64,000 nt of DNA from assembly GCF_048564905.1 (NCBI RefSeq), contig NW_027328740.1:67274662-67338661 (forward strand). The letters are read 5' to 3'. Below are positions 35,035 to 48,370 of the stretch, in pieces. The DNA is from Vicugna pacos (taxonomy: Eukaryota > Chordata > Mammalia > Artiodactyla > Camelidae). Under the pieces are notes generated by a model. That model did no database searches, was not told where the DNA came from, and saw nothing but the letters and a program-made list of their open reading frames with translations. How positions within the stretch are numbered: position 1 is the first letter of the stretch; each line of letters begins with the position of its first letter. The position numbers and the translations under genes are program-made.

Positions 35035-35250
35035 ATTAAGTTGACATTTGTTGAACACCCAAAATGTGCTACATTCTTTTCTGAGAATTTTACAGAAATG
35101 AATCCTTCAATCTTCTCAACAAGCAAGTAAGGAAGGTTTGATTGTTATCCCAGTTTTACAGTGTGGAAATTGAGGCACACAGAGGGTAAGTAAGTTGGCA
35201 AAATCACAGAACTAGTAAGTGGCAGAGCTGGTATTTAAACCCTGGTTGTC
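35035..35250 (-). repeat. MIR SINE, nearly full length (antisense)
   Basis: 'gacatttgttgaacacccaa', 'ttatcccagttttacagtgt', 'gaggcacacagagggtaagt', 'actagtaagtggcagagctg'. The longest MIR in the window. Confidence 0.85.
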
Positions 35251-36469
35251 TTGTTTTGAGACTCCCAGAGATGGGCTTTGGGTGTTTATTGTTATCGGCA
35301 TCCCTGAATCTTTATACCACTGTGCATCAGTTAGCCCAGAAAGGACAGGGAAAGGAGAGATACACAGGTGCTCATAGTCGTGTCTCGGCGACTGTCCACG
35401 GATAGTGCACCGTGATTGGCATTCCTTGTCTTCTGGGCAGTAGATCTGTTCGTATAACAGAAATTTTGTCCATTGAGTTAATCTAGAAACCCTTCCTGCT
35501 CTGTTTCTATCCATGCTTGCCATGTGACTGCCTGCCCGTGATTGGGCCATGGAGGAGAAAATGTACTCATGGTTGAACTCTAATATTTCAGTCTGGTTCA
35601 TAGATTCACGTCTTCTGTTACATTAATAAGTTAAGTTTCTGGTTTTCTTGCATCAGTGTGTCATAAGTTTGGTTAATGTGAAACCACTCCATCGGAGCCC
35701 AGGGGTGCTGACGGTATAATTTCTGAGCACGTTGTGGCACATTTAGCCGTGCAGACCTGGCTGGAGGATTTCTGCCTTCCTCACTGATTTCCCCCAACAG
35801 CAGGGCCCGCTCCCACCCCCGGATGTGAGGTTGGGAGCTCTCTGAGTAGGCCAGTCAGAGGCCGAGTCCACCAATCAGAAAATGATGAAGTACCTGGAAG
35901 TGGGTTTAATAGAACAAAAGGGCTTCCAGGTAGTCAGATGGGCTGTCCGGATCCATTTGGTGAAAAACTGTCCAGTGTCTGTGGTTGAGCTGCTACTATG
36001 CTGTTGAAAAGTCTGGATTAGATGAAGGGATTTTAAAAAGCAGAAAGGAGTGATTTAAGGTGGTAAGTCCACACCGGTGAGACGTGATGGTTGACCGCCC
36101 GTGTGAGGGATAGACAGAGTCTTACAAACTTCATAAAACAGCTTTAAAAGCTTTGCCATCTGAGTGCACTTCGTATGGGGTCCAGTTCATCACTGGTCGT
36201 GCTGTGAGGGCAAGTAACAGATGATGGCAGAAAGGACACGGAGGCATCAAAAAGGTCTCAGTCATTTTCCCTGTTTAAAGGATGCGGCACAGTGTAATAT
36301 ATTTGAGCTGGTTTCTCACTGAACAATTTTTAGTGTTTTCTGGGAGCCGTCAGTGCCCCAAGGTTCCATGCAGCTGGGTGTCCCCTCAGTGCAGCTCTGT
36401 CAGCGCTTGCCCTGGGCTGACGCGGTGTCACGGGGAGCAGGGCGGTCAGCGTCCCCGGCTCCTCTGAGC

Positions 36470-36605
36470 TCCGTCTCCTCATCCGCAGCGCCGGGTTCCT
36501 CATCCGTGTCTACTTAGTAGGGTTGCTGAGAATCACACGTGATGGTTGTCAGGTGTGATTTGTGATTGTGTCTGTGATTGGCATATAGTCAATATTTGAT
36601 AGAAA
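36470..36605 (+). repeat. MIR-like SINE
   Basis: 'gctccgtctcctcatccgca', 'tagtagggttgctgagaatc' and 'ttggcatatagtcaatattt' resemble MIR. Confidence 0.5.
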
Positions 36606-36689
36606 CACTTGTTTTTTATTGTAATTGTGGGTCCTAGATTGCAGTGATTTTAATCTTCATTTTTTTATACCTTTACTTTTATTTTTAAA

Positions 36690-36792
36690 TATGCACTTAT
36701 TTTTATTTATTTTTTTGGAGGTACTGGGGACTGAAGCCAGGACATTGTGCATGCTAAGCAGGTGGTCTTCAACTGAGCAACACCCGCCCTCC
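36690..36792 (-). repeat. Camelid VIC-type tRNA SINE (antisense)
   Basis: A T/A-rich tail is followed by 'ggaggtactggggactgaag', 'ccaggacattgtgcatgcta' and 'agcaggtggtcttcaactga', antisense VIC. The B-box complement is preserved. Confidence 0.85.
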
Positions 36793-39700
36793 TTCTCTGC
36801 ACTTAAAAATAAGTATTGCAATAAACAAAATAGCTCTTAAACACCATCATGGGACCTAGTCTCTGTATAGACAATTGAACACGTATGCTATTTCAATAAG
36901 AATAAATTTTGTTGGGACATACAATTCTGAATCTGTTAATGTGCTTAAGAACGATCATAGCTAGTGATAAACACGAGACTTGGATCCAGTAATTCTTATG
37001 GTCTGTTTTGCCATCATGGGAAATTATATTCTACAGAGAAGGCTAATTGGGTCTCTTTGATATTTGGATGGTTTAGCAGATGATCTAGGCTTTCAAAAGC
37101 TGACAGTTTTGTATTTTAAACTAACTACAAAGTTATCTTGTAAAAGTTTTAGGTCCTAAGCTTGTGAAGTGCCCAGTAATCCAGGGGGAATATGTCTGTG
37201 TCTGTGTGAACGTTTGTGTGTGTGATTTCAGGAAGGTAGAAAGAAGTTCCATATAGACTTCTGATATATTTCTCCTCTACTTTAAGATGTAGGCATATAT
37301 TTACACAAATAGATTGATATTCTTTTGTCATTTGGCATATTGGTGGGAATAAGTCATTCTCATACTTGTTTCAGAAGGGTTGGGGAGCGTGAGCTTAGAA
37401 AATGGGAGGAGAAAGGCAGGGAGGCACTTCACACTTTATGCAGGATATGAGAAACAGTAGCTTTTCTTTTCTCTTTTCTTCTAAAGCAAACTGACACTGA
37501 ATTGTAACATACTATTACATAGAATTGCTTTTCTGATTAGAGACAAGTGCCTCAGATTTTTCAAGGCAACATGAATGATGAAATGTATTTTAGCATTTAA
37601 CTTTAAATGTAGTTTTTTTTTTTTTCAAGTAAAAGGCTATAGCCTGTTCTTTCTTCCAGCAGTGCATGAAGTTCTCATTTATCCAGGTACATGATCTATG
37701 TGCTTAGTTTCTTTGGGTTTTTTTTGTTTTTTTAAGTGCTTGTTTCATTGTGGTGTGAATGAATGTTTAAAATTTCTGGATTTTGATCTTTAGAACATGC
37801 TGATTTATCAGAACTGTTAAAAACCTGATTGTTCTTTGGTCCTTGTTTGGTGGGGCACCCTATTGATTACTGTTGTCTGTTAAAGAGAGAAATTCTTCCT
37901 CTAGCCTGCAGATCATTAAGTGAATGGTTTGCAGTGTGCCCTTAAATTTCATTGAATGCATTGAACATGATTGTCCAGTGAATTTTGAATTGACTCATAG
38001 TAATGACTTTGCTTTGTTTCTGTGGCTTTTGCTCCTCTCCACAAGAGTCTGAATTCTCTGTTGCATTTTGTATATGTGTTCTTCACAGGGGAGGAAATTT
38101 TGCATTTTTTAGAGAGGTGGGTTTTCCTAACCCCTCTGAATGCCGTCTGTCATTGATACAACAAAAATCTTTTGTTGCAGTGCTTAATTATTTCATAAAC
38201 TAGTTTTTGGCTTAATCAGAAACAATGACAGAGTGATAATAAAAAATAGGAAAACCTTCATTCCTTTGAAAAATAGAAATGAGGTGGTCAGGCTCCCGCA
38301 TGCTTTGTGCCTAACACCCATACACTCATGTCATTGTGTGTCATGATTCAGAGATGCAGTTGCTTCAGGTTTATAGATTTTTGTTTTAACATTTGTGTTG
38401 AAGTCTTTCTCCAGGCTGATGTATCCTGTTGGGTTTCTTGAAAGTGTAGAAGGGAAACAAATGCTTTTTTTCTGTTTTCCGGAGGCCTGAGTTGCTGATG
38501 ATAAAGAGTTGAGGGTTGGCTGAGGAACAAAGTGATACTCCCTCTACTCCCAGCTGAAATTGATGAACAATGATATCAATGAAGTGTATCGGTATTTGAC
38601 CAATAGAAGTTAACGAGACCAAACAGGCTAGTTATGCCTAAAGGAAAGTACTGAATTCACCTGCAGAATTAGGTGCATTACCAAGAAGAAGCAGCTTAGA
38701 GGAATCAGAAAAATCAGTCCTATGATGAGATATAAAGTGAATATAATACCTTTTTCTTATGAAACTTTTCTACTTTAAGTTGTGTAGAGCTAAAATTAAG
38801 TTTCAAGCACCAGGAGTTAAGAGTGCGTGTGGTTCTGTAGGATCGTTATTCAGGGATGTGACTAGACCCTGCTAGAGTGGCTGAAGTTGGCAGGAAAAGG
38901 CCCAGAGCCAGGATTTGTCACCCTAGGTTGTCCTCCATAATGGTTCCATGTGGGAGCCCATGATTATGTTAACAAATTTTAACAGACCCCAGCCGCCTGT
39001 CAAATTTAAGAAGAAAAATATATGCTTAGTATCTGCTTTGCAGGCAAGTGCCTGTGCATTCTCACTCCTGTCCCCTTTCCTTAAAAAGCAGAGACAATGC
39101 TTTGCTTTCGTAATTGAGGTTTTATATAGCACTCTGCTCATTGAAAAGCAATGACCCTGGCCCTCAGCTATAAACGCTGGGTTAGTGTGCAGTTAGATAG
39201 TCTATTATCCCCAAAACAAGGACCCAGCTGGTCTGGTGGTCTGCTTTGTAATTCACATATGTAAAAACTGTATCTTATTCCCCTCACCCCATGACTTCCC
39301 TAAAGATACACTAAGCCTTTTTACTCATTGTGGATTCAACAATCTCTGTCTCATCCCTTCTTTCCCCAAGTTCCTGCTTACTATCACAGAGCTGTTAATG
39401 AATTTTTCCTTTGATTATACACAATAAAAATGGGAGCAATTGAGAGGCTCGTAGAGTTGGCTCCCTAATACCTCTCGCTTTCTCGACTTTTCTCACAGAG
39501 TCTTGAGTAATCATTCCCTGTAGGTAAGACTCCTGCCCGCCGGAACCCACAGTTCCATGTGAGAAGGATGCAGACTTTATCTCTCCTACCCTAGGGAGTG
39601 AGAGTAGAGGATTAAGATCTGCTCCTCCGTGGTCCTTTCCTGCCCCAGGGCCACTCCAGTTCACCTGCAGACTTCTGGCCTCTGCTCTCAGGGCCTCTGT

Positions 39701-40329
39701 CCCAGGACTGACCGCAATCTTTTCTTCCCTTGTCAACATATCCTGGGCTTTTTAGAAGTTGATCTCTTCTCTACAATACAACACTGGCAGATGTGATGGT
39801 GGTCAGCGTGCTGGTGGGCAGTCACTTGGGGACTCCCAGGAGCCATGCTGATTCTCCTGAGTCTCGCATTCGGGGTTACAGAACTGTCGAGCACCGGTGG
39901 ATGTCCATTCACGTGAGGCCAGCACAGCATTGCATCACTGTCATTTTTTTTTTTTAATTTTCAGTGGAGTAATTATTTGTAGAAAACTTTTCCAGATATC
40001 TGGCCGCCTGCTTTCCTCACCACCATCTCATGGTTGGCTCTGGTGCTTGTTTTTAAAACCAGGTTTCTTCTCTGTCATTTGTAGCAGCTGGGCTTGCCGA
40101 ATCCTTGATCTGCATTTGAAGCAGAATGCTTCTTCGTGATGTCAGGCTGATTTTCCTATTTCTGAATATTTCGTGTACACTCAGCAACTGTTTCAAATGA
40201 AATGCTCTTGTCCAATTTCAGTTAACCCCCATTTGCTGATCTCCTGCTTTCATGCTGAGGGCAGTTTCTTCTTCCTCTAATAAAAGTTAGCAATTTACAT
40301 TTACTATTTGAAGGTACTGGCCCGAGGTG

Positions 40330-41370
40330 CTTTTGTCCTTAACAGTTTTAATACAATTCACCAGTGGTTTTTACTCTATGCCCAGAATTGTGCATCCCAG
40401 TCAATCTTAGAACATTTTCATCTCCCAACAGGAAGCCCAAGCATGCACAAGCAGTCATTCCCAACTTCCCCATCTTCCCCCAGCCCCAGGCAGCCACTCT
40501 TCTCTCTCTGTGGATTTACCTGTGCTGGACATTTCATGTAAAATGAGTCATTTCATGTAAATGGAACCGTCTATTGTGACTGACTTCTTTCACACTGAGT
40601 AACGTGTTCAATGTTTGTCCACGTTGTGGCCTGGGTCAGTACTCTATGCTTTGCTATTGCTGAATTATATTCTACTGAATACATGGGCCCCACTGTTTAC
40701 CCATTCATCAGGTGATAGTCATTTGTGTTGTTTCTGCTTTTTGGCTGTGATGAGTAATGGCGCCGTGAATATTTCTTTAGAAGTTTTTATGTGGACATTT
40801 GTTTTCACTTCTCTTACGTGTGTGACCAGAGAGCAGAAATGCTGGGTCTTTCATAAACCAAATGTTCAAATCTCTGAGGACGTGCCAGGCCATTTTCCAA
40901 AGTGGCCACGCTGTGTTACATCCTCACCAGAAAGGGCTGCGCGCTCCGCTTCCTCTGTGTCCTCATTAGTGCTTTTTACAGTTTTTTTGATTATAACCCA
41001 TTGTAGTGAGTGTGAAGCGGTTTCTCCTAGTGGTTTTGACTTGATTTTCATTACAGCTAATGATATTGAACATCGTTTCATTGTGCTTATTGGCCATTTG
41101 TATATTTTCATAGAAAAATACCTTTTCGGATCCTTTATCCTTCTTTTAATTGAGTTGCCTTTTTATTGTTGAGTTGTAGGTTTGTTTTTCTTTTAATTTG
41201 GAGATACAAATTCTTAATCAGATAAATGATTTGAAAAAATTTTCTCCTCTCTGTTGTTTTTTCACTTTCTGGATGGTGCCCTTTGAAGCAAAGTTCTAAA
41301 TTTTGATGAACTCCAAATTATCTCTGTTTTCTTTGTTCTTTGTGTTTTTGGGGTATTACTTAAAATCTGA
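40330..41370 (-). mobile_element. L1M fragment, about 1 kb (antisense)
   Basis: 'tcttagaacattttcatctc', 'ctgaattatattctactgaa', 'cattttccaaagtggccacg', 'ttattggccatttgtatatt' in this order identify an L1M 3' region read in antisense. The 185-residue plus-strand frame inside it is antisense noise. Confidence 0.85.
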
Positions 41371-41404
41371 AGTATTTTATTTAAACTTGTATATATAAAA
41401 TAAC

Positions 41405-41580
41405 TTAATTCGTAGGACCGTTCTAGGAGACGGGTGCTGTTGTTGTCCCCAGTCTATGGATAGGAGACTGAGATGCGGAGAATTTCACTGACATATAAGT
41501 GTCACAGCTACCCAGTGCTGTGGGAGTTCAGACCTTCATGTTTGTCCCCAGCATCTGTGCTCTTCACCACCATGCTCCAC
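41405..41580 (-). repeat. MIR SINE (antisense)
   Basis: 'ttgtccccagtctatggata', 'ggagactgagatgcggagaa', 'gtcacagctacccagtgctg' correspond to antisense MIR. Confidence 0.6.
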
Positions 41581-42989
41581 TACTGCCTGGAATCGTTAAT
41601 GAAAACGTCTTTCTTTTTTGATTCCTTGTTAGTTTGTTTTCTCATTGGGGACCTCATCTCCTCATTTTCCTTTCAGATATCAGTGTAGATTTATTTTAGG
41701 TCTCATGTAGGCAGAAGCATTGCTGTCAGTTAACTTCTTTATTACTCACTCTCCAGTGATGATTGTTGCTAGTTGACCTAATCAAGTCATGCTTAAGTCT
41801 TTCCTGCTCATGAAACTAAAAACAGTCATGACTTACAGAATGCTCAAAGAAGAAAGTACTTGATTGATTTTATTTTGCTACCCAATCAAACCAATCAAAC
41901 ATAAACCCCTGTGTTGGCACATAATATAAGCCCTCCAGAATAGGGTCACTGTCTTCCTTGTGTTTCATTTGTTTGGTCACAGTGTCTGGATCGTGCCTTG
42001 CTGTCTAGCAGTTTTGTGAGGATACGGTGCTCATGAATCATTGTAGGACAGAATTTTGGCAGCAGACTCTGTTGTTCATTTCACAAGGGAAAAGATAATA
42101 TAGAAATACTGCTCAGATCTATTTTAAAATTAAGCTTGGAATTTTGAGAAGAATTCAAATACCATACAAAGATCTTTTTCACTGATTTTAGATATATCTT
42201 AGACACATTATTGTTACATAGCAGAGTAACTTATCAAGTAGATTTGACAAAATGAGTGTTATATTGATTATTTGTTTTAGTTGAAATATTCTACCTGGGA
42301 TAAATTAATCAGTGCCCATTATTGAACAAATATGATTGTATTCCTATGCAACATGGGAGCAGACTTCATATGTTTATATGTAATATACATGACTGTGTGT
42401 TTTAATCTGTCTGTCAGTGTTTATATAGTTTTTCGGCAATTTTGTAACTTTAGAATTCTTCTAAGAAAATCACCCCCGTATCTTGTGCCGTTTGTACTGT
42501 GTATCCTGTCTTATGAGAGGGATTCCACTGTCCCCTCAGTGAGGAATTTCCTCTCCTATTGAGTTAGTAGCAGATTTAAAGAAGCTGTGATTTCTAGGCC
42601 TTTGCTATCCACGTGTTTGCAGTTGGCTGTCAATCAGGATTTTCCCTTTGAGTTTTCATTGTTCAATTAGAATTTTTGAAAATAACTGTTAATGTATTTC
42701 ACCGGTCTCCCTAGAAACTTGATGTGTTTGTGCTTTTCAGTTTTCAATTTATGAAAATTGTAAATGCACACTTGTTTTTAAGTTGTCCTTGTTCACTAGA
42801 TATTTGTTTACCTCTTTATAGTTAAAATAATTTTCTTCCCAATGAATGAATCGGTGTGCATGTTTTAAAAGATACCTTACTTTTAATTTTTCTTATTCTA
42901 ACAGGTATATTCATTGTACAGAATTTAGAAAATAAGGATAAACACAGTAATAACTTAAAAATGGCCTCTAATCTCACCTGGAGATACAG

Positions 42990-43210
42990 TTGTAAGGTTT
43001 GAAATTGAGAATTACAAGTCCTCTCACTTTGTTCTTCTTTTTCAAGTACGTTTTGATTACTGAGACCCTCGAATTCCCATATGAATTGTAGCAGCAGCTA
43101 GTCAGTTACTGCAGAGGAGCCCGCTGGGATTGTGATCGAGAACACGTTGGGTATACGGATCGCTCTGGGGAGCACTGCCATCCCAAGAGCGCTGTCATCT
43201 GATCCAGGAA
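42990..43210 (-). mobile_element. L1M ORF2 fragment (antisense)
   Basis: 'aagtcctctcactttgttct', 'ttttcaagtacgttttgatt', 'gctgggattgtgatcgagaa' match diverged L1 ORF2 in antisense. Confidence 0.6.
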
Positions 43211-44117
43211 TCTGCGTGGTGTGTCTGTCCAGCTATTTAGGTCTTATTTATTTTTTTTCAAGATTGCGTAGAGTTTACATAGTATTATTTTACTTTATTT
43301 TTTTGCATTTATACTAAGGACAAGTGTGCAAGGTACCGGGATTCGAATTGTATTATAGCCCCGCCACTTGCTGACACCATTTATGCTGCGGTCTTTCTTT
43401 GCCCGCTGTAAAATCTTGCACAAAATAGGGCCTAAATAACTCTGTCTTGAATGAATGATTTTATGATTGTTGGATGATGCTTGAGAGTCCTTGTGATGAT
43501 TTCTTTTTCCCAGACTTTCCCCTCTTCTTAACTATGCACTTTATCTTCCTTTCCTCCAGCCTGGGTTTCAGCCTGCCTGTGGCATTGATTTTCCTTGTCT
43601 GTGGACTCTACCTTTCACTATTTCACGATAATGTTACATGTGGGCTGTGGAAACTTGCTAGATATCAAGAAAGAGCAAATCCATTGCATGCTAGTATTTT
43701 TAGATTGTGTTATTCTTTTATCGATTGAAATTAAATTAGGCTGAACCCTGAGCCATCCCCTGAGCTCTTTTCGCCTTCCTACAGGTGATACTGCTCGTTA
43801 CTGCATGTGCCCTTCCCCCAGACTTGGTTTTGGGGTTGAGTAAGTCACCATCAGTGGAGCTCTCTCTTTAAAAGATGAAGAGAACATTTGCTCCTTCTCC
43901 CTGTTTGGGGACTTGGATGAGATGAGGTAACAGATAAAGAATGGAGCCCCACCTCATTCTGACCACCACTCTTTCAGTTCCTTTCTCCAGGGGAAAAGAG
44001 TACAATTCAACAGTATAAAGATTTTGTGCTAATGAAATAGACAAGACAACCGATCATTTATTAAATACACTTTCATGCCAGAAACAAATGTATTATACAC
44101 ATAAAAAGCACATAAAG

Positions 44118-44300
44118 CTCGGTAGTACTGTGGTTAAAAACGTGGGTCCGAGTTCAAGTCCTGCTCTGGAGTGACCAGTCATGTGAGATGGAGAACTGGT
44201 ACGTCGGCTTAGCCTCTCCAGGACTGGTTTTCTGTCCTGCAGAGACTGGGCTCCCTAGGCGTCCCCCACCTGTAGAGGTGCTGTGGGGTGTAAATGAAGC
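44118..44300 (+). repeat. MIR SINE, 5' part
   Basis: Starts with the tRNA-like head 'ggtagtactgtggttaaaaa', then 'cgtgggtccgagttcaagtc' and 'ctgctctgga'. The 3' part is diverged. Confidence 0.6.
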
Positions 44301-45708
44301 GCGTGGGCAGCCCGAGCACAGCTGCTCGTTCCTCGTAAGTGCAGGATCGCATAGCTTTTGCGGTGACGGCTTTATGACCGCCCCGTGTAGACTCTCAGTG
44401 CTCCGAAGGGATGCCTTGTGGTTTGGAGATGGGGTTCTCACTTCTGTAAATACCCAAGGATTGTGTTATTGGGCCGTGCTAATTTGAATCTATTCTTTAG
44501 AAAGTACATAGTGTAGATATATTTTTCAAGCATGCATGTTCTTTTTCTTTTATTATTTATAGTTCTACCCTCTCATCTCTTGGTGTGACTTTTCATGGAA
44601 TCCAGGAAACAGTCCTAAGCTACCTGCCTCTTCACACTTCTCCGTGGTGGTTTCCTTCCCTGACTAGAAGAGGGTTTTGCATAGGAAATTTTCTTTGTTC
44701 CCCTTTTCTTGGAGTCTCTCTGTTTGTCTTCCAATCTCTCAGTTGTCCATCTGTCCATTTATCTACCCACTCATTCTTCTGACTTGTTCCAAATAGCATT
44801 TCAGGCAGCTTACAGAAGAACAGATACCAAATAAACAGGTGAGAAAATGGGGTCAAGTTCAGACAGTGAGGTTAGGAGGTGAGCCTGTGTGAGGGTTGCA
44901 GGAGTGAGAAACACTCCTCTGCCTTGTGACTGATAAGATCGACAGCAGCAGTGTGCCTGAGGCTCCCAGCATACACAGTGAAGCAGGATTTGTGGGAGAT
45001 GCTCACTGGCTGTGAAATAAATAAGTGGCTTAGGAGAAGCCCAGCCTTTCCAGCTACTAATGTTTAGGAGAATATTTTGGGTGTCTTCCAAAATCAGAGT
45101 ATTGCATCTTTTCTTTTTCAGAGTTCTATGTATAGTTGGTTACATTCTATTCCTGGAAATTTCTCCAAAACTGCTTCCCACGTGAGTCCCATGGCTCGGG
45201 AATAGGGTGATTCTGCTCATTGACGGGTGTTGGCCAGAAACAGAAAATGATAGCGTCAAAGGAACCTGGGATTTGTCAGTCATGTTTTATCAGTGCTGTA
45301 GATTTCAGAAAATGCTTTCACCTTTTCTCTCCATCTGAGGCGGCAGCGTGATCTCTTTCCAGCATCAGGAGCTCAGGGCCACGGGATGATGGGGGCTGAC
45401 TGCACTGCCGTCAAGACAAATAAGGTAGTCACAGGCGTGGTAGTTTTACGTAGTGCATTTCATGTTCTTTAATAGGTTTCAACAGGTAGTTAGTTAACTG
45501 AGTTAATTAACATTTAATAAATATGATGCTTTGTTGAAAAGACAGTTATAGGCAGAATATAAGTTGTGAACACTTTAAAAACGGTTTCATTACTGAAATT
45601 TCAGTAGGGAAGATTCAGTTTATCTTATTTACGCTTCTATTTAAAAGTAACAAAGAAACAAGACAGAAAAAGCAGAGGATGATTTCTGTTCTTCCTCTCG
45701 GCTTGCAG

Positions 45709-45829
45709 GTGCCCTCACCCCCAGTGGCATCCATCCAGACACCAGCACTGACACTGGCCGTGCTGAGAACTGCCTCAGCCCTGAAGACACAACTGACAAA
45801 TAGAAGGGGGCCACGCTCTGTTACAGCAG
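45709..45829 (+). pseudogene. TRAPPC9: TRAPPC9 pseudogene, exon encoding GALT...NCLSPED
   Basis: The acceptor 'ttcctctcggcttgcag' precedes the frame [31 protein letters not shown], which matches TRAPPC9 [31 protein letters not shown]. The next family residue, Tyr of DKYKEAISYYSK, is a TAG at 45801-45803. The following residues are only loosely conserved. A donor-like cag|gtgctc ends the exon at 45829; the phase suggests loss of one base just before it. Confidence 0.88.
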
Positions 45830-45969
45830 GTGCTCTCACTTTGTGGGTCCTTATGTAACTGTGTGGTGTTATTCAGGATCGCCCGTTCTACAATGTGTGA
45901 CGTTGCTACGGTGTCTCCTAGTTATTTGTTTCTGTAAGTACTCGTGTATTTTTTTCTATGTGTGGTACT

Positions 45970-48370
45970 AGACGTCTAAAAATGCTTTTTTCAGATGAAA
46001 AATAATGTGTATTTAATATAAAAGTCTGAAAAAAGGGTCAAAAGTGTCTATCCTAGTTCCACTACTCAGAGATTATAATTAACACTTTAATATCTTTTTT
46101 CTGTTCTTTTCATCAGTGTGTATTACCTCTGTCATAAAAACGAGCAAGCACTGTGTGCCTGTTAACTGTGTGGAGACCTCCATTTTCCATTCGGCTTATT
46201 ACACGTTTTTCTACAATATTCTGTCTCCCATGGCATGATTTTTAATGACCAGTATAGCATTCTGTCTTGTGGAGGCATCGTCCATTTTACTTCGGACTAA
46301 ATAAACTTTTAAATTCCAAGTATACGTAACTGAAATACTGAAAACAGAACTGTGGTGGTACCGAAAGGCCCCAGCATCCCTTCCCCTTTTTTCCTGAGAG
46401 TAAAAACTGCTGACAATGTGGTGAATATATTTCATGACCTTTATGACAATGTCATATATATATACACATACATACATACACGTATATGAGAAATCTATGT
46501 ATATGTGTGTGTATATATATGCTTTATTGAAAAATAAGACCATACTATATGTTTTCTGCAGCTCGCTTTATTCACTCAGGGGTATTTCATAGACGTCCTC
46601 CCCCTCCAGACTCACCCGGTCCTTTCAGACAGAGTGGAGGGGTCTCCTGATGTGCAAGTTTGGTCTCTTGTGCAAGGACACCTTTCGTGGGAGAGTACTG
46701 TGGACAAGGCCTTGGACCACGCCGAAACACCGGAACTTTAGTGCCCAAAGCTCGCCGTGATTTACCGCATCATTGTCTTGATGGTGGACACTTAAGTTTT
46801 CTCCATCTTCCACTGTCAGAAAGGGTGTTTGACTGGCATCCTTCTTGTACAAACATTCCTGTGATCTTGTATGAGTATTCCTTTAGTTAAAGTTTCTGGA
46901 AATTTAGTCCCTGGATGTGACAATTACATGCATCACAGGCCCTTTCAATTGACTCTAGGAATTCCTTCTCCAGTGGGGAATGAAAAGATGTAGAATAACT
47001 TATGTAACCAATTCTCTATCGCTGGATATGATTTCACATCAGCTTTTCTTCCCACCATTGTAAACAGTGCTGTGTAAATGCTCTGATGAGTACATCTTTT
47101 TGAACTGATTTTTTTCTAAATGAAACGATTCCTAAAAGTGTAGTTCAGTCTGTGTGTACAAACGTTTTTCAGAGTTTACATATCCATTGACATGCCGTCC
47201 TCCAAAAAGATCGCTCACAGTTTGTTGTCTCAAAGATGGACACTAGCTAGAATATCTTTTAAAAATATTTGCCAATATGATGAGCAAAAGTGCTTTTTCA
47301 TTGTTTTAGTTTGCACTTGATGACCAGTGATGTATTGAGCATTTTTCACTCATTAGCCATTTGACTTTTAAAAAGTGAATGATCCCTTTTGTCCTTTGCA
47401 CACATTTAAGTGGGGAATCGTCTTGTTGCTTTGTGACAGCTCTTTGTATGTTATGAACATTAACCCCATGTCTTCATCAACATGTATCACAGAGCTTTAT
47501 CTTGTCATTTCTTGCCTTTCATTTTGTTCCATAGATTTATTTTTGTTGTGGCCCAAAATAATCTTAAGATTGTAATTGTCTTCTTTTTGGGTTTTATCCT
47601 TGATATTATTCTTAGAAATACTTTCTTATAATGGTATAAAGCTCTTCTATAGGTTTTTTTAATCTCTAAGATGGAGATGATAATAGTACATGTTATACTG
47701 AGGAGAAGTTGAATTAATATGAACAAAGGGTTGTATTTGCTGTTATTGATACTTTCTAACATTTACATCACTATCTGTAATTTTTCTTGTGGTCAATATG
47801 ACAGGAATAGAATTTGATTTTTTCCAGGGGATTCTCTGATTGTCCAAAGACAATTATTGAATTCATACTTTGCTCTTTGATTTGAAATCCCACCTGTAAA
47901 AAATACTTATGTACACTAGAGTCTCTTTTTGAGATCACGGTTAATTTCTGTCAATCTTACGTTCTTACTCCAGCACCATATCTTACATATTGTAAAAACT
48001 TATTTAATATCTGACAGCCCAATTTTTTTTTATTTTTTTTCCATCCCTAATTTTCTTGGCTAGTATTATGACTTTATTATTCCTGAAGAATTCTAAACTA
48101 CTTTTTTCTAGTTAAAAAAAAAACAGATAAGCGTTGTCATGGGATTATTTAGTAAGTTTTGAATTATCTTTAGGAGAACGTACATCTTTACAAAACTGCT
48201 TTCCTCCATACAATATGTTGATGTCTCTACATTCACACCTCTTACTTCACCCCTCAGTACATCCTGTACTTTCTGCATGTACAACATGGGCATTGTTTTT
48301 GAGTTTATTCCAGATTATTGTTAATGTTTTTGTTAATTTTGTAAGTGAGAATTTTTTGCTCTTATGTTTT
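45970..48370 (-). mobile_element. L1M, fragmented (antisense)
   Basis: Several pieces in order: 'ccactactcagagattataa', 'atgatttttaatgaccagta', 'tcccaccattgtaaacagtg', 'tattgagcatttttcactca', 'tgttccatagatttattttt', 'ctccagcaccatatcttaca'. The segment 46630-46930 is not clearly L1. The element is old and strongly diverged. Confidence 0.65.
46453..46521. repeat. TA/CATA simple repeat
   Basis: Alternating (ta)n, (cata)n and (gt)n blocks. Confidence 0.85.

Larger units (their letters stand above)
32285..45708. other. Intronic stretch of the TRAPPC9 copy (expected exon not found)
   Basis: The intact gene should have coding sequence here for the segment between LWLG and GALT (including ALEGLCSASVIYHYPGG). 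I read through the interval and found no match, so the exon is lost or too diverged to see. Contents are MIRs, one camelid SINE and L1M fragments, listed separately; 37-40 kb shows no feature I recognise. Confidence 0.45.

Noticed and set aside
40615-41172. 185-residue plus-strand open frame
   Set aside because: It is antisense to an L1M fragment covering the whole interval.
43230-43375. Fifth camelid SINE
   Set aside because: 'gcaaggtaccgggattcgaa' recalls a SINE B box, but the tail and A-box parts do not line up with VIC.
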